Assembly: GCF_042219825.1 (NCBI RefSeq)
Contig: NZ_JBHJHQ010000005.1
Span: 434,001-498,000 of the forward strand
Direction of reading: 5' to 3'
Source: JBHJHP01 sp042219825
Lineage (GTDB): Bacteria > Bacteroidota > Bacteroidia > Bacteroidales > UBA5342
Length of the DNA: 64,000 nucleotides
Positions 36,164-45,266 of this stretch are shown in pieces. Positions within the stretch are counted from its first letter, which is position 1, and each line of letters begins with the position of its first letter. The notes under the pieces were generated by a model. The model made no database searches, was not told the origin of the DNA, and worked only from the letters and a program-made list of their open reading frames with translations. The position numbers were made by a program, and so were the translations under genes.

Positions 36164-38845
36164 ATGACCAGAATATGTTTTATCATACTGATTTCCGTTT
36201 TCTCTTCTTCCGGAGCATTTGGATACAATTACCTCTCGGTAGTTAAATCCTATGATAAAACAGATTATAATGCAGGTCGCCAGAACTGGGATATTGACAT
36301 TGATTCATACGGCGTAGTTTATTTTGGAAATACAGAAGGCTTATTGCGGAACATTTACGGCATTTGGGAATTAACACAAACTACCAGCAAGGATGTTATC
36401 AGAAGCCTGAAAGTTCAGAACGATACGATTTGGTGCGGTGGCGATGTAGACATGGGATATTTTGTAAAAAGCACACCCACAAACATGGAATATACTTTTA
36501 TTGGCAATGCGGAAGGAGGAACAGTCTGGGACGTGGAATGTATGGGTAACAAAATCTTTTTCCAGACCGAAGGATTAATCATCGTGTATAATAAAAAATC
36601 CAAACAACAATCCATTGTAAGGTCAGGTACAGGATTTTACAACATGACTGTCTGGAATAATAAACTATGGGCTATTTCGAGAGAAGGAAAGATCGGGACC
36701 ATAGAAAATGACACGTTCAAGATTCACTCTAATTTCAATCAGACTCAGGGTGTTGAAATAAGAAAACTATTTGTTCGGAACAATCAACTTTATTTCATCA
36801 TGTTCAATGGCAAAATGTTTGCGTACGATGGGAAAGAGGTACGACAGATTACCATGCCGGATACCATTGAAGGAATATCCTTTTTTACAGCTTCATCTTA
36901 TGACAATGAAATTTACAACATTGGCACTATTTCAAACGGATTACTACAGATTGATGAACAGGACAACTCTATTGTAACGGAAGTCAACTCTTCCAATAAC
37001 CTTATAGACAATACCGTTCTGTCCGTTAAGAAAGCTCCCAATGGAAATATATGGCTTGGGCTTGATTATGGCATAGCTTATGTGGAATTAAAAAACGCAT
37101 TAAAACCGATTTTCAATAAGGGAGCAACCTATTATATAAAAGACTATAATAACACTACTTACCTTGCAACCAACAAGGGTTTGTTTTCATCTAAAGCTTA
37201 TAATCCTTTTACTATTGTTCCTAACAGTGAAGGACAGGTTTGGCGTATCCGGGAAATCGACCATCAGCTATACATTTGTCATACGCTGGGATTAATGAAA
37301 ATGATTGATAATAAGCTCGTAAAAATCTATAGCGGTGATGGAGTAATGGACATCGCGCGATTCGATGGAACCAGTTTCTACATGCTTTCCACATATTCAG
37401 GATTGATACTGACTAAAATGGCGGGTGATCAGATGCAACCCGTTACATTTGTCAATCATGCAGGTGGAACCAAACTGTTTTACGATGATGTCAATCAATG
37501 TATCTGGTCTGATACAGAAGGAGAACCGATAAGACAACACAAACTGGCAGCAGATGGAATGGTAGAACAAAAAAATTATGATACAGTTGAAACATTTTTT
37601 GATTTCAATAACAAGATCATATTCTATAACGGAGACAGATTAATGGAATACAGCAATGGTTCCTTCGCCGAAATAACGACTCCTCCATTCAATAATATTA
37701 ACGGGCCCGGAATTTCTGCCTTTTACGAAGAAGCAAACGGAAACTCACTGGCATATGTTCAAAATGGCCAACTGGACATGCTGGTCGATCTTCGCGACGG
37801 AACCTATTATTCCTATAAGAAGTTGTTGAGTTCAATTGAGAATGCGCTCATGAAACATAATATATTCATCGATATAAAAAACGGTGAACTGCGTATTGGA
37901 ACAGACAGAGGTGTAACCACATTCAATATTGATAATACATCGAAGCGTGTAACAGGAACACCACCGGTAATTTCCAAGATTGATGTTGGCCAGGACGATA
38001 GTGACTTTAGGGAGTATACATACCCTTATATGACAAAGCAGCTTCAGTTCTCTGCCGGGAATAAGAACATTATTTTTCATTTCGGAACACAAAAATCATC
38101 CAGCGATGTGATTGAATTCCGGTACATCCTTTGGCCATATGATCATGATTGGTCGCAATGGAATGCAACGGCCAGTAAAAAAGAATACACAAAACTAAAT
38201 GGTGGGACGTACAGGTTCACGGTTCAAAGTAGACTAAACGGTAAAATCACCAAAGAAAGCGAAGTATCATTCGCTATTGACTCCTATTGGTATCAGACTA
38301 AATGGGTCATTATACCCTACTCCATTATCTTCCTCCTGTGTATTCTGTTTACCGTTCATATTATGAACCGGTTAAGTAAGAAACGAATCCTGACACAACA
38401 AAAACTTCATGAACAGGATGTTGTAAAAAGTAATATTGAAATAAAAAACGAACAGTTGCTGCAATATGCTGAAATTATAAGTCACAAAAATCAGTTTTTA
38501 ATGGAGCTGAAAGAGGGCCTGGAGAAAATGCGTAACAGCGACTCGAAACGATGGGAAAACAAGATTCTTGAAGAAGTCAGTAGTGAAAAAAGAAACTTCT
38601 TTTTTCATAAACTTTTCTCAGAACTGCATCAGGACTTTATCAATCGTCTGACGGAGAAACATACAAATCTTACACCTCACGACGTACGCATTCTTTCGTT
38701 CATACGTATCAATCTGGACACCCAGGAAATAGCCAATCTTATGAATATTTCACCTAAAAGCGTTGATGTAACCCGTTATCGTTTAAGGAAAAAGATGGGT
38801 CTGTCCCATGAAACTGACCTTAATTTATATATCAGGGAATTATAG
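36164..38845 (+). CDS. Membrane-spanning one-component regulator: sensor propeller, Y_Y_Y and LuxR-type HTH
   Basis: This 893-residue protein has a signal/anchor at the N-terminus (FIILISVFSSSGAFG). A long periplasmic part (about 20-620) is built of propeller-type repeats ('DSYGVVYFGNTEGL', 'APNGNIWLGLDYGIAYVE', 'NGELRIGTDRGVTTF'). A triple-tyrosine (Y_Y_Y) domain follows (about 640-705), then a membrane segment (about 710-735, WVIIPYSIIFLLCILFTVHIM), a cytoplasmic coiled coil, and a C-terminal LuxR-like helix-turn-helix ('LTPHDVRILSFIRINLDTQEIANLM...SPKSVDVTRYRLRKKM'). There is no histidine kinase or receiver domain. It resembles hybrid two-component (HTCS) sensors, but binds DNA directly. 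It is placed just before the beta-glucan hydrolases, which it plausibly controls. Confidence 0.85.
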   Translation: MTRICFIILISVFSSSGAFGYNYLSVVKSYDKTDYNAGRQNWDIDIDSYGVVYFGNTEGLLRNIYGIWELTQTTSKDVIRSLKVQNDTIWCGGDVDMGYFVKSTPTNMEYTFIGNAEGGTVWDVECMGNKIFFQTEGLIIVYNKKSKQQSIVRSGTGFYNMTVWNNKLWAISREGKIGTIENDTFKIHSNFNQTQGVEIRKLFVRNNQLYFIMFNGKMFAYDGKEVRQITMPDTIEGISFFTASSYDNEIYNIGTISNGLLQIDEQDNSIVTEVNSSNNLIDNTVLSVKKAPNGNIWLGLDYGIAYVELKNALKPIFNKGATYYIKDYNNTTYLATNKGLFSSKAYNPFTIVPNSEGQVWRIREIDHQLYICHTLGLMKMIDNKLVKIYSGDGVMDIARFDGTSFYMLSTYSGLILTKMAGDQMQPVTFVNHAGGTKLFYDDVNQCIWSDTEGEPIRQHKLAADGMVEQKNYDTVETFFDFNNKIIFYNGDRLMEYSNGSFAEITTPPFNNINGPGISAFYEEANGNSLAYVQNGQLDMLVDLRDGTYYSYKKLLSSIENALMKHNIFIDIKNGELRIGTDRGVTTFNIDNTSKRVTGTPPVISKIDVGQDDSDFREYTYPYMTKQLQFSAGNKNIIFHFGTQKSSSDVIEFRYILWPYDHDWSQWNATASKKEYTKLNGGTYRFTVQSRLNGKITKESEVSFAIDSYWYQTKWVIIPYSIIFLLCILFTVHIMNRLSKKRILTQQKLHEQDVVKSNIEIKNEQLLQYAEIISHKNQFLMELKEGLEKMRNSDSKRWENKILEEVSSEKRNFFFHKLFSELHQDFINRLTEKHTNLTPHDVRILSFIRINLDTQEIANLMNISPKSVDVTRYRLRKKMGLSHETDLNLYIREL

Positions 38846-39161
38846 TCCGCAAATCTAGCGCCTCATAACCGCCGCGCGATAACAAATCAATTCTTACAGA
38901 ACATACTTAAAATGTAAATTTTTCGTATCAGAATATTCGTAATTTCCATGATAATTATAACTCATAAGGTTGACATTGTGATCATAAGGACCTGAATATC
39001 TTAAAAATAATAACGTGTGTATAGCACATCCTGCTGAATTCTTTCATCTGTAGAGAGCAAGTATACTTTGAATTCTGGGATTTTCACTTTCCCTCAGGTA
39101 TTTTTGAGTATTGTTTAATATGCATAATACTATATCCATCAATTTGATAAAACTCGGAAAT
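38846..39161. other. AT-rich intergenic region, no recognised feature
   Basis: About 316 bases separate the regulator and the first GH5 gene. There is no convincing terminator, palindrome or exact TAnnTTTG element. A loose TATACTTTG lies near 39062, about 100 bases before the GH5 start. Confidence 0.5.
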
Positions 39162-40955
39162 ATGGGTAAATATAAATACATACTGCTTCCCTTTCTGTTT
39201 ATGATATGCTTCCTGCAGGGATCAAATGCAAATAAAAATGTCAATGGCTTTTTGAAACGCGATGGTCAACGGATCGTAAATACTGAAAGTGACAACTTCA
39301 TTTTAAGAGGTGTTGGCCCCGGAGGCTGGATGCTGCAGGAAGGTTATATGTTTCAAACGCCGGTTGGTCCCCAACATAAGATCAGGGCCATGCTGGAGGA
39401 TCTGACTGACAAGGCCACTACAGATGCGTTTTACAACCAGTGGCTTACAAACTTCTTTACCTGCGAGGATGTAGAAAATATCAACGAATGGGGTTTTAAT
39501 TCCATCAGGGTTCCAATGCATTACAACCTGTTTACACTGCCAATAGAACAGGAGCCTGTTAAAGGTGAGAATACCTGGCTTAAAACCGGGTTCAATATGC
39601 TTGACAGCTTACTAAGCTGGTGCGAAAAAAATGATATTTACCTGATACTGGACCTTCATGCTGCTCCTGGTGGTCAGGGTAAGGATGCCAATATTAGCGA
39701 CTACGATCCTGAGAAACCATCCTTGTGGGAGAGCGAGGCCAATAAAGCTAAAACAGTAGCGCTTTGGTATCAGTTGGCAAACAGATTTAAAAACAGAGTA
39801 AATATTGGTGGTTATGACCTTATTAACGAACCCAACTGGGCATTTGAGAACGATGGTACGCATCCAAACGGTTGCGACTGCACAAAAAACAAACCACTTC
39901 TGGATTTATATAAACGTATAACAGATACTATTCGCCTGGCTGACAGGAATCACATCATTTTTATTGAAGGAAATTGCTGGGCTAACAATTACGGTGGTTT
40001 ACATGATCTTGCGTCGTTCGATGACAATATCGTTTTCAGCTTCCATAAGTACTGGTCCAATAACGATGATAAAAGTATAGAAGGCGTTCTGGACCTTAGG
40101 ACGCAACTCAACGTACCACTGTGGCTTGGTGAAACCGGTGAAAACTCCAACACATGGTTTACTGATATGGTTGAGCAAATGGAACGTTTGAATATTGGAT
40201 GGGCAACCTGGGCATATAAGCAAATGGATATTGACGATCCTTATACAATTGTGTCAAAAAGCTGGGATGCCATCATAGACTACAACCCTAAAACCGGTGA
40301 AAACAAACCCGGCAAAGAGGAAACTATCATTGCCATGAACGATCTTCTGGAAAATATAAAAACGGAAAACTGCAAATTTAACAACGACGTTATTTATGCC
40401 TACCTGGATGCTCCTTTTCATCATGAGCGCAAACCATTCAAAGCACACAGTATTCCGGGAACAATATTTGCAGTGGATTACGACTTAGGAACCTTAAACG
40501 ATGCCTGGAGCGACAACGATTATCAGGATCTGCATGTAACCACCGGGAAATATACCGGATGGAATTCCGGCTATACCTACAGAAGCGACGGTGTGGATAT
40601 CGGTATATGTAATGATCCTATCTCAAACGGCTATTATGTAGGTTGGACGCAGGATGGCGAATGGACAAAATATTCAATATCCACAGTAACACCCGGCATA
40701 TATAATATTATTTTAAGGGTATCCGGTGATTCCGGGAAAATTAAAATTACGCTTGGAGACCAGCAACTCGAAGTAGCTCCACCGAAGAAAAATCTGCAAA
40801 GATCCGGTGAAGGATGGTATAATTTATCCATCAGCGATGTTCTCATTAAAGAAGGTATTAAAGACGTTAAACTCACCTTTACTAAAGGAGGATTAAACGT
40901 AAACTATATTAAGTTTAAACATTTGTCAGGCGAGATTAGTCAAATGGAAGATTAG
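39162..40955 (+). CDS. GH5-family beta-glucan hydrolase with CBM6-like module
   Basis: This protein is about 597 residues. ATG at 39162 (MGKYKYILLPFLFMICFLQG) gives a proper signal peptide; the in-frame ATG at 39111 does not. The GH5 catalytic barrel (about 35-400) starts 'GFLKRDGQRIV...NFILRGVGPGGWM', as in exo-1,3-beta-glucanase-like GH5 proteins. The acid/base is Glu223 in GYDLINEPNW and the nucleophile is Glu324 in WLGETGEN. A CBM6-like jelly roll follows (about 430-590, 'GYYVGWTQDGEWTKYSI', 'NVNYIKFKHL'). No T9SS tail is present, unlike its neighbour, so it may remain periplasmic or surface-bound by other means. It is tail-to-tail, 32 bases from a paralogous GH5. Confidence 0.88.
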   Translation: MGKYKYILLPFLFMICFLQGSNANKNVNGFLKRDGQRIVNTESDNFILRGVGPGGWMLQEGYMFQTPVGPQHKIRAMLEDLTDKATTDAFYNQWLTNFFTCEDVENINEWGFNSIRVPMHYNLFTLPIEQEPVKGENTWLKTGFNMLDSLLSWCEKNDIYLILDLHAAPGGQGKDANISDYDPEKPSLWESEANKAKTVALWYQLANRFKNRVNIGGYDLINEPNWAFENDGTHPNGCDCTKNKPLLDLYKRITDTIRLADRNHIIFIEGNCWANNYGGLHDLASFDDNIVFSFHKYWSNNDDKSIEGVLDLRTQLNVPLWLGETGENSNTWFTDMVEQMERLNIGWATWAYKQMDIDDPYTIVSKSWDAIIDYNPKTGENKPGKEETIIAMNDLLENIKTENCKFNNDVIYAYLDAPFHHERKPFKAHSIPGTIFAVDYDLGTLNDAWSDNDYQDLHVTTGKYTGWNSGYTYRSDGVDIGICNDPISNGYYVGWTQDGEWTKYSISTVTPGIYNIILRVSGDSGKIKITLGDQQLEVAPPKKNLQRSGEGWYNLSISDVLIKEGIKDVKLTFTKGGLNVNYIKFKHLSGEISQMED

Positions 40956-40987
40956 CTTAAAACCGGCATCTGGTTAAACCGTATAAG

Positions 40988-43702
40988 TCACTTTTGAACA
41001 GATAACTTCAACTTATTTTGTTTGTCGTCTCTGGTTATTCTGATCAGATAAATTCCTGCAACAAGGCTCTCTGTATTAATCTGGCATTCTAAATTTTTAG
41101 TTTCAGTTATAAGCAATCTTTTCCCGTTCAGGTCAAGAATTTCAATAGTTTTATTATCAAAATCTGATCCTGAAAAAACAACCGACATGTGATCTTTTAC
41201 AGGATTCGGGAAAAGCTTTATACCTGTATTTAATTCCTTTTCATCGATCGCTGTACCTGTATAGTTCAACTGAAACCAGTTCAGATTAAATTCACTTTGT
41301 TTCACCAGGAACCTGAGATAGTAGTATCCTTCTTCCAGGTACACTTCAGAAGTTTGAATATCCCAGTTTTGCCAGCCACCTGTGCTTTCAAACTGCATGG
41401 TATCGAGGGTAGTATAAATATTTAACGGACCGGCCTGAAATTTTATCTCCGCATTGGATTTTTCTGTGGCAACGCGATAAATCACACGGTAATACCCTGT
41501 TCGTGTGACATGTACTTTATAAAGCAGGTAATCACCAGCGTTGGCATACGATGTGTTTAATCCGTTTCCGGTATCTGTACAATCCTCCAGTTCAAATCCA
41601 TGATTCACAAAAAAGTCTTCAGCCTGAATTTTTCCAGGGATACGTTTACTTTCTGCCATCTTTTTAAGAACCGGTTCATCTGAAAACTGTAACAGGTTAA
41701 CATCGCCTGAATGCACCGATTCTCCAGTGTACGACAGCCGGATATTCTGATCGGAATAAAGCCCCTGAGCTACAGACAGCAGCAGGATCATATCTGATGA
41801 TCCACTTATGCTGACTTCATCTACAGATACAGCTTCATCATCTACCAGCAGCTCAAAATCGGCCAGGTTAAATGAAACATCCGGAATATCCACGTTCTTA
41901 TTCAAACTCAGCAGAATTCCAAACCCATCCTCAGTTGTCTCGGCAGAAATCAGCTTAAACACCACATCGGAAGCAGAACGCGGATTTATGAACTGAAAAT
42001 AATTCAGATTCGAACCGCCTCGTTCAAAAACAAGCTTTATTTTGATATCACCTTCCGGAATAATTATATCATTAAAGGTCGTGGTCTGCCAGTTATCCCA
42101 ACTTCCGGTAGCCGGAAGCACCAGACTTCCTGATACATTTACACCATTTACTTCAAAATGCACTGTTGATCCACCAGAGCCGGATGCATGGCGAATCTGC
42201 AGATCATACATGGTTACAGAGTCGCTGTGCATGGAATACTGCATCCACTCACCGTCTTCGGTCCAGCCAACATTGTATCCGTTATTGGGTTCACTATCCG
42301 AACAGGCCTCTATATCCACGCCATCATTCCGCATGGACCAGCCATCGTTCCAGGATGAAAAATCCATGCTGTAGTTGGCCACAACGGCATCTGAATACGC
42401 AATTGTATTTTTACCATAATCATATTCCGTAAAGAATACCGGTTCGGTGAGTTTGTGATCAGTGTAAGGCAGCACTTCGTTGGTATGTGGCTGACGGATC
42501 ATGGCATCGATCACATCATACTGAATAACACAATTCTCAATTTTGTGATTTTCAGCCCACTCCAGGACCGCATCAAAGGCTTCCTGCTCAGTCAGTGCCG
42601 GCCCCTCTCCTTTCCAGTAGCGGATCAGACTTTCATAGGCACTGCTGGTTTTTACATTCAGAATGCTGTTAATATCATCCTTTTTGACCGGCCACCACGA
42701 CCAACCTATATTTTTACTCTCGCATAACTGAATCAATTCTGTAAACCATGTATTTGAATTCTCGCCTGACTCTCCAAGCCAAAGTGGAACATTGTACTGG
42801 TTACGCAACTGTATAATCCAGTCCAGATCGTTCGGCCCTGTTGTGCTCCAGTATTTATGGAAACTGTACACCATGTTATCATCCCATGGTGGTTTTAAAC
42901 CGGAATGATCATTGGCAAAACTGTTGCCCTCAATAAACAGAATATGGTTTTGATCGACCTTTCTGATGCTGTCGGTAATTTCCCCGAACAGTTGCCGCAG
43001 CTGTGAATTATTACCTTCGGGAAAGGTCCAGTTTGTTTCATTTATCAGATCATAACCTCCAATCCATGGTTCATTGGCATAGCGTTCTGCCAGTTTCTGC
43101 CACAGCGCAACGGTTTTCTTCTTGTTATCATTGCTTTCCCAAAGTGACGGTTTGGATGGATCATAATCCGAGATAGCCGCATCCTTACCCTGACCGCCCG
43201 GAGCTCCATGTAAATCGAGAATCAGGTACATCTCATTATCGCCACACCAGTCAAGAAGGGAATCTATCATCGTAAACCCTTTATCGAGCCAGGTATTTTC
43301 ACCCTGAACAGGTTCATCTTCAATGGGAAGGGTAAACCATTTATAATGCATGGCAACCCTAACGCTGTTAAATCCCCATATTCTCATGGAATCCACATCG
43401 CGACGAGTGAAGTGATTCGCCAGCCAGACATTGTAGAAGCTGTCTGTTTTAGCCACACCTATGGTTTCAATCAACTTATCTCTGAACTGTGTATGTGTGT
43501 TTGCTACGCCGACTGTTTTCATCATATAGCCTTCCATGATCATCCAGTTCCCGGTGCCGATGCCCCGAAGAATGACGTTCTCTCCATTTCCATCCACAAT
43601 CTGTTTACCGTCTGCATGTAAAAACCCTTCAGCACGAACTTCAGGGCTTAAACATGCGGCTAAAATCAAACTTAAAAAATATATACCTCTTATTATCTTC
43701 AT
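40988..43702 (-). CDS. GH5-family beta-glucan hydrolase with two CBM6-like modules, T9SS cargo
   Basis: This 904-residue protein has a signal peptide ending EVRA. The GH5 domain (about 25-400) is paralogous to the plus-strand GH5 (shared 'LDLH(A/G)APGGQGKDA' and 'FSFHKYWS'-type blocks). The acid/base is Glu222 in GYDLINETNW (Pro replaced by Thr, Glu kept) and the nucleophile is Glu311 in WLGESGEN. Two CBM6-like modules flank an Ig-like linker: about 460-580 ('NNGYNVGWTEDGEWMQYSM') and about 690-825 ('PGKIQAEDFFVNHG'). The last 75 residues are a T9SS domain (IKLFPNPVKDHMSV). It starts 70 bases after the GH30 stop, so it may be the last gene of the hydrolase operon. Confidence 0.9.
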   Translation of the reverse strand: MKIIRGIYFLSLILAACLSPEVRAEGFLHADGKQIVDGNGENVILRGIGTGNWMIMEGYMMKTVGVANTHTQFRDKLIETIGVAKTDSFYNVWLANHFTRRDVDSMRIWGFNSVRVAMHYKWFTLPIEDEPVQGENTWLDKGFTMIDSLLDWCGDNEMYLILDLHGAPGGQGKDAAISDYDPSKPSLWESNDNKKKTVALWQKLAERYANEPWIGGYDLINETNWTFPEGNNSQLRQLFGEITDSIRKVDQNHILFIEGNSFANDHSGLKPPWDDNMVYSFHKYWSTTGPNDLDWIIQLRNQYNVPLWLGESGENSNTWFTELIQLCESKNIGWSWWPVKKDDINSILNVKTSSAYESLIRYWKGEGPALTEQEAFDAVLEWAENHKIENCVIQYDVIDAMIRQPHTNEVLPYTDHKLTEPVFFTEYDYGKNTIAYSDAVVANYSMDFSSWNDGWSMRNDGVDIEACSDSEPNNGYNVGWTEDGEWMQYSMHSDSVTMYDLQIRHASGSGGSTVHFEVNGVNVSGSLVLPATGSWDNWQTTTFNDIIIPEGDIKIKLVFERGGSNLNYFQFINPRSASDVVFKLISAETTEDGFGILLSLNKNVDIPDVSFNLADFELLVDDEAVSVDEVSISGSSDMILLLSVAQGLYSDQNIRLSYTGESVHSGDVNLLQFSDEPVLKKMAESKRIPGKIQAEDFFVNHGFELEDCTDTGNGLNTSYANAGDYLLYKVHVTRTGYYRVIYRVATEKSNAEIKFQAGPLNIYTTLDTMQFESTGGWQNWDIQTSEVYLEEGYYYLRFLVKQSEFNLNWFQLNYTGTAIDEKELNTGIKLFPNPVKDHMSVVFSGSDFDNKTIEILDLNGKRLLITETKNLECQINTESLVAGIYLIRITRDDKQNKLKLSVQK

Positions 43703-43772
43703 TTCGTATCGATTCTTCCTCCTGGTATTGGTACTTAACTTAGCCCTTTAAACTCTTTACAAAATAACCATT

Positions 43773-45266
43773 TTAATAGACCAGCGTCTGAATGGCTCTG
43801 GCCGGAATCTTAATGTTTACAGCCTGCATGTTCACATACAACAAATAATCTATGTCCTTATCTGTATCATTCATCACAACAGTCACCATTTTACCATCCG
43901 GGTTCCGGAACGAAGTACTTTGCAGGAAACTGATACTGGTTGCCGTACTAACGCGTTTGGCACCTGGTTCAATGAATTTCGAAAAGTGTCCGATGTAATA
44001 ATAAGCCGGGGTAAAGATCAGCTCTCCGGTCCGCGTATCGGCATGAACCGGAGCAAAACAGAAATTACCGACATGATTTGGTCCGCCATTCTCATCCAGT
44101 AAGATATTCCAGTCGGTCCAGCCTACCGTGCCACTGTTAAAATCATGGATCATCGACTCTCCATAACGTTCAGCATTGGGCCAGTACTGGTATTTCTCAG
44201 GATCAAACTTCTCGTTACAACCCTCTGTAAACATGAGATTCTTATCAGGATATGCCTCCCATACTTTTTCAAGATTATCATATTTGGGATCTCCGCCCGA
44301 CCAGTTTTCGTACCAGTGAAAACCAATTCCCCAGACATACTTAGCGGCTTCAGGATCATTTAAAATGGTATTGGAACGGTTAAAAACAAGATCCCTGTTA
44401 TGATCCCAAACAATGATCTTTTTATTCTTCAGCCCGTTATTTTCAAACGTTGGTCCGAGGTAGTTTTTCAGAAAATCACGTTCCTCCTCTGCTGTGTAAA
44501 TGCAGGATTCCCAGCGTTGAACCGCCATTGGTTCATTCTGAATGGTTACCCCCCAAACGGGAATACCCTCTTTTTCGTAAGCCTCAATAAACTTTACAAA
44601 ATAATTGGCCCAGGGCTGGTAAAACTCAGGCAACAGTTTACCACCATGCAGCATTTCACCATTGCTTTTCATAAATGGCGGCGGGCTCCAGGGGCTGGCA
44701 TAAGTCGTGAGTTTTCCTCCGGCCGTCTCAAGGGCACGATGGATCATCGGGATCCTGTATTTCATATCATGAGCAATGGAAAAAGTCTTTAGTTCCGGAT
44801 CATCGTCAGACACATAGGTAAAGCTTTCTGATCCGAAATCAGCACTATGAATAGAAACCCGGAGCAGGTGATAATTTATACCCGTTTCAGCGTAATAGGC
44901 ATCCAGCAATTCCTGCTGCTTTTCCTCAGGCAGTTTTGCAAATACTTCGGCTGAGGCATCCGTAATGGCTCCTCCAATACCCATAAAAGTCTGAAACGTT
45001 TTATGCGGATTCACAAATACAGATTTTTCCGTTTCAAGAGCCTGCTTTCCTTTTTCAAATTTATACTCGCCCGTTTTTTGCAGCCTTGATCCGGTATGCA
45101 TAGCCGTGGTGTACACCATTGCTGTTTTACCTTTAGCTGTAAATACATCTTCTGTGCTGTTATCTGTCACATGCTTTGAGCCACAAGATGTGAGGATGAT
45201 TCCCAGAACGACTGCTCCTATATAGCCTTTCATGTTATGTGTATTTATTTTGTTTTCTTTTTTCAT
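43773..45266 (-). CDS. GH30 lipoprotein, likely endo/exo-beta-1,6-glucanase
   Basis: This 497-residue protein is a lipoprotein (GIILTSCGSK, Cys about 28). The GH30 barrel shows 'FQTFMGIGGAITDASA', 'TYASPWSPPPFMKSNG' and 'GGKL', signatures of the GH30 subfamily that includes beta-1,6-glucanases. Acid/base Glu245 is in IQNEPM and nucleophile Glu348 in LMFTEGCNE. Both are intact. The C-terminal beta-domain (KMVTVVMNDTD...ARAIQTLVY) is standard. Its start overlaps the CotH stop by four bases (ATGA), so translation is coupled. The beta-1,6 assignment is inferred from subfamily motifs and the beta-glucan neighbourhood. Confidence 0.9.
   Translation of the reverse strand: MKKENKINTHNMKGYIGAVVLGIILTSCGSKHVTDNSTEDVFTAKGKTAMVYTTAMHTGSRLQKTGEYKFEKGKQALETEKSVFVNPHKTFQTFMGIGGAITDASAEVFAKLPEEKQQELLDAYYAETGINYHLLRVSIHSADFGSESFTYVSDDDPELKTFSIAHDMKYRIPMIHRALETAGGKLTTYASPWSPPPFMKSNGEMLHGGKLLPEFYQPWANYFVKFIEAYEKEGIPVWGVTIQNEPMAVQRWESCIYTAEEERDFLKNYLGPTFENNGLKNKKIIVWDHNRDLVFNRSNTILNDPEAAKYVWGIGFHWYENWSGGDPKYDNLEKVWEAYPDKNLMFTEGCNEKFDPEKYQYWPNAERYGESMIHDFNSGTVGWTDWNILLDENGGPNHVGNFCFAPVHADTRTGELIFTPAYYYIGHFSKFIEPGAKRVSTATSISFLQSTSFRNPDGKMVTVVMNDTDKDIDYLLYVNMQAVNIKIPARAIQTLVY

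Noticed and set aside
36164..38845. Hybrid two-component system histidine kinase
   Set aside because: After the Y_Y_Y domain and membrane segment there is only a coiled coil and HTH; no H-box, ATPase or receiver motifs.
43028..43042. NET instead of NEP in the GH5 acid/base loop, considered as an inactivated enzyme
   Set aside because: The catalytic Glu222 itself and nucleophile Glu311 are both kept; only the following Pro differs.
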